The notes under the pieces: generated by a model
Database searches by the model: none
Told to the model about the DNA's origin: nothing
The model's input: only the letters and a program-made list of their open reading frames with translations
Made by a program: the position numbers and the translations under genes
Shown: in pieces, positions 37,766-38,067 of the stretch
Layout of the letters: the number at the start of each line of letters is the position of its first letter
Position numbering within the stretch: position 1 is the stretch's first letter
From: a virus
DNA: 38,067 nucleotides
Virus record (IMG/VR): IMGVR_UViG_3300046780_000204
Span: 1-38,067 of that record
Reading direction: 5' to 3' (one strand)

Positions 37766-38067
37766 ATGACATGCAGGCACCCGCACTGGGAATCCGAGGC
37801 AGCGGTCGCAGACGGAATGTGCCCAATCTGCTTGGCGGCGGAGATCGAGCGGTGGCAGGCCGTCGCCTCGCAGGGCATCGCTATTGAGCGGGAGATTCGC
37901 ATCGAGATCGAACGGCTGCGAGCCGAACGCGATGACCTGATGAATGCCAACGCGCTATTGCACGCGCTTATCGGCAACCGCGAGGCCGAGATCGAGCGGC
38001 TGCGGGCGGCGCTCAAACAGATCACGTCGGGAGGTTTGGGCTTATTCGGATCAAAAGAGGTTGCCCG
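37766..38067 (+). CDS. Small Cys/His protein with coiled coil, truncated by the window end
   Basis: At least 100 residues are visible; the frame runs off the right edge. The start MTCRHPHWES and GMCPICLAAEIERW hold Cys/His pairs that could bind zinc. Residues ~45-90 are a Glu/Arg/Leu coiled coil (REIRIEIERLRAERDDLMNA). The pattern recalls small zinc-finger/coiled-coil phage early proteins. The ATG is 7 nt after the previous stop. Confidence 0.6.
   Translation, partial: MTCRHPHWESEAAVADGMCPICLAAEIERWQAVASQGIAIEREIRIEIERLRAERDDLMNANALLHALIGNREAEIERLRAALKQITSGGLGLFGSKEVA

Noticed and set aside
1-38067. CRISPR array, transposase or insertion sequence
   Set aside because: No regularly spaced repeats and no transposase motifs or terminal inverted repeats were seen.

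Overview
The window is almost entirely the genome of a temperate, P22-like short-tailed phage (podovirus). The host is probably a high-GC alphaproteobacterium of the Hyphomicrobiales/Bradyrhizobium type. This rests on codon use near 60-65% GC, a GcrA-family regulator (a family confined to Alphaproteobacteria and their phages), and an attachment core that equals the 3' part of an alphaproteobacterial tRNA-Gln(CUG). Assignments are by motif and gene order read by eye; no database search was run.

Layout. (1) 1-561: 3' end of a PEP-CTERM/VPLPA-type exported protein, followed by a hairpin. It is either host DNA or a phage-carried extra gene. (2) 698-3103: rightward early genes: a small protein, a DUF1376 protein whose gene contains a candidate replication origin (four GCAATGCA octamers plus a perfect DnaA box), and a C5-cytosine methyltransferase. 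(3) 3312-5010: small pre-packaging genes, including an unusual HEH/iron-sulfur-like protein. (4) 5011-5790: an HNH endonuclease gene divergent from an AT-rich, ribbon-helix-helix-like gene, with a perfect 22-bp palindrome between them. (5) 5765-10029: an Acb2-like candidate anti-CBASS protein, small and large terminase, and portal. (6) 10040-15950: five translationally coupled genes whose products all begin with Sec-type signal peptides, placed between portal and scaffold. (7) 15947-20809: scaffold, N4 gp56-like coat protein, decoration-type proteins and a gp4-like connector. (8) 20809-26848: a gp10-like tail hub and probable DNA-ejection proteins. (9) 26976-30439: tail fibre/collar protein and a collagen-linked pectate-lyase-fold tailspike. 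(10) 30449-31487: small membrane (holin-like) proteins, and on the minus strand a GcrA homologue with a 47-residue membrane protein. (11) 31491-31821: the attachment site. (12) 31784-36386, minus strand: one tightly coupled early-left operon ending in excisionase and integrase. (13) 36387-36875: a lambda-like immunity region with an XRE repressor, a divergent Cro-like gene and three related 17-bp operators. (14) 36876-38067: start of the early-right operon.

How it works together. The repressor at 36480-36782 probably shuts both the leftward operon (recombination, integration) and the rightward operon (Cro, replication, then late genes). The attachment core lies between the tail/lysis end and the integrase and has arm-type repeats on both sides. 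This is the arrangement of an intact attP, so the sequence reads as a free or circularly permuted phage genome, or a tandem array, rather than a simple prophage bounded by attL and attR. No endolysin, replicative helicase or exonuclease partner was recognised; these may lie in sequence missing between the right and left ends of the window.
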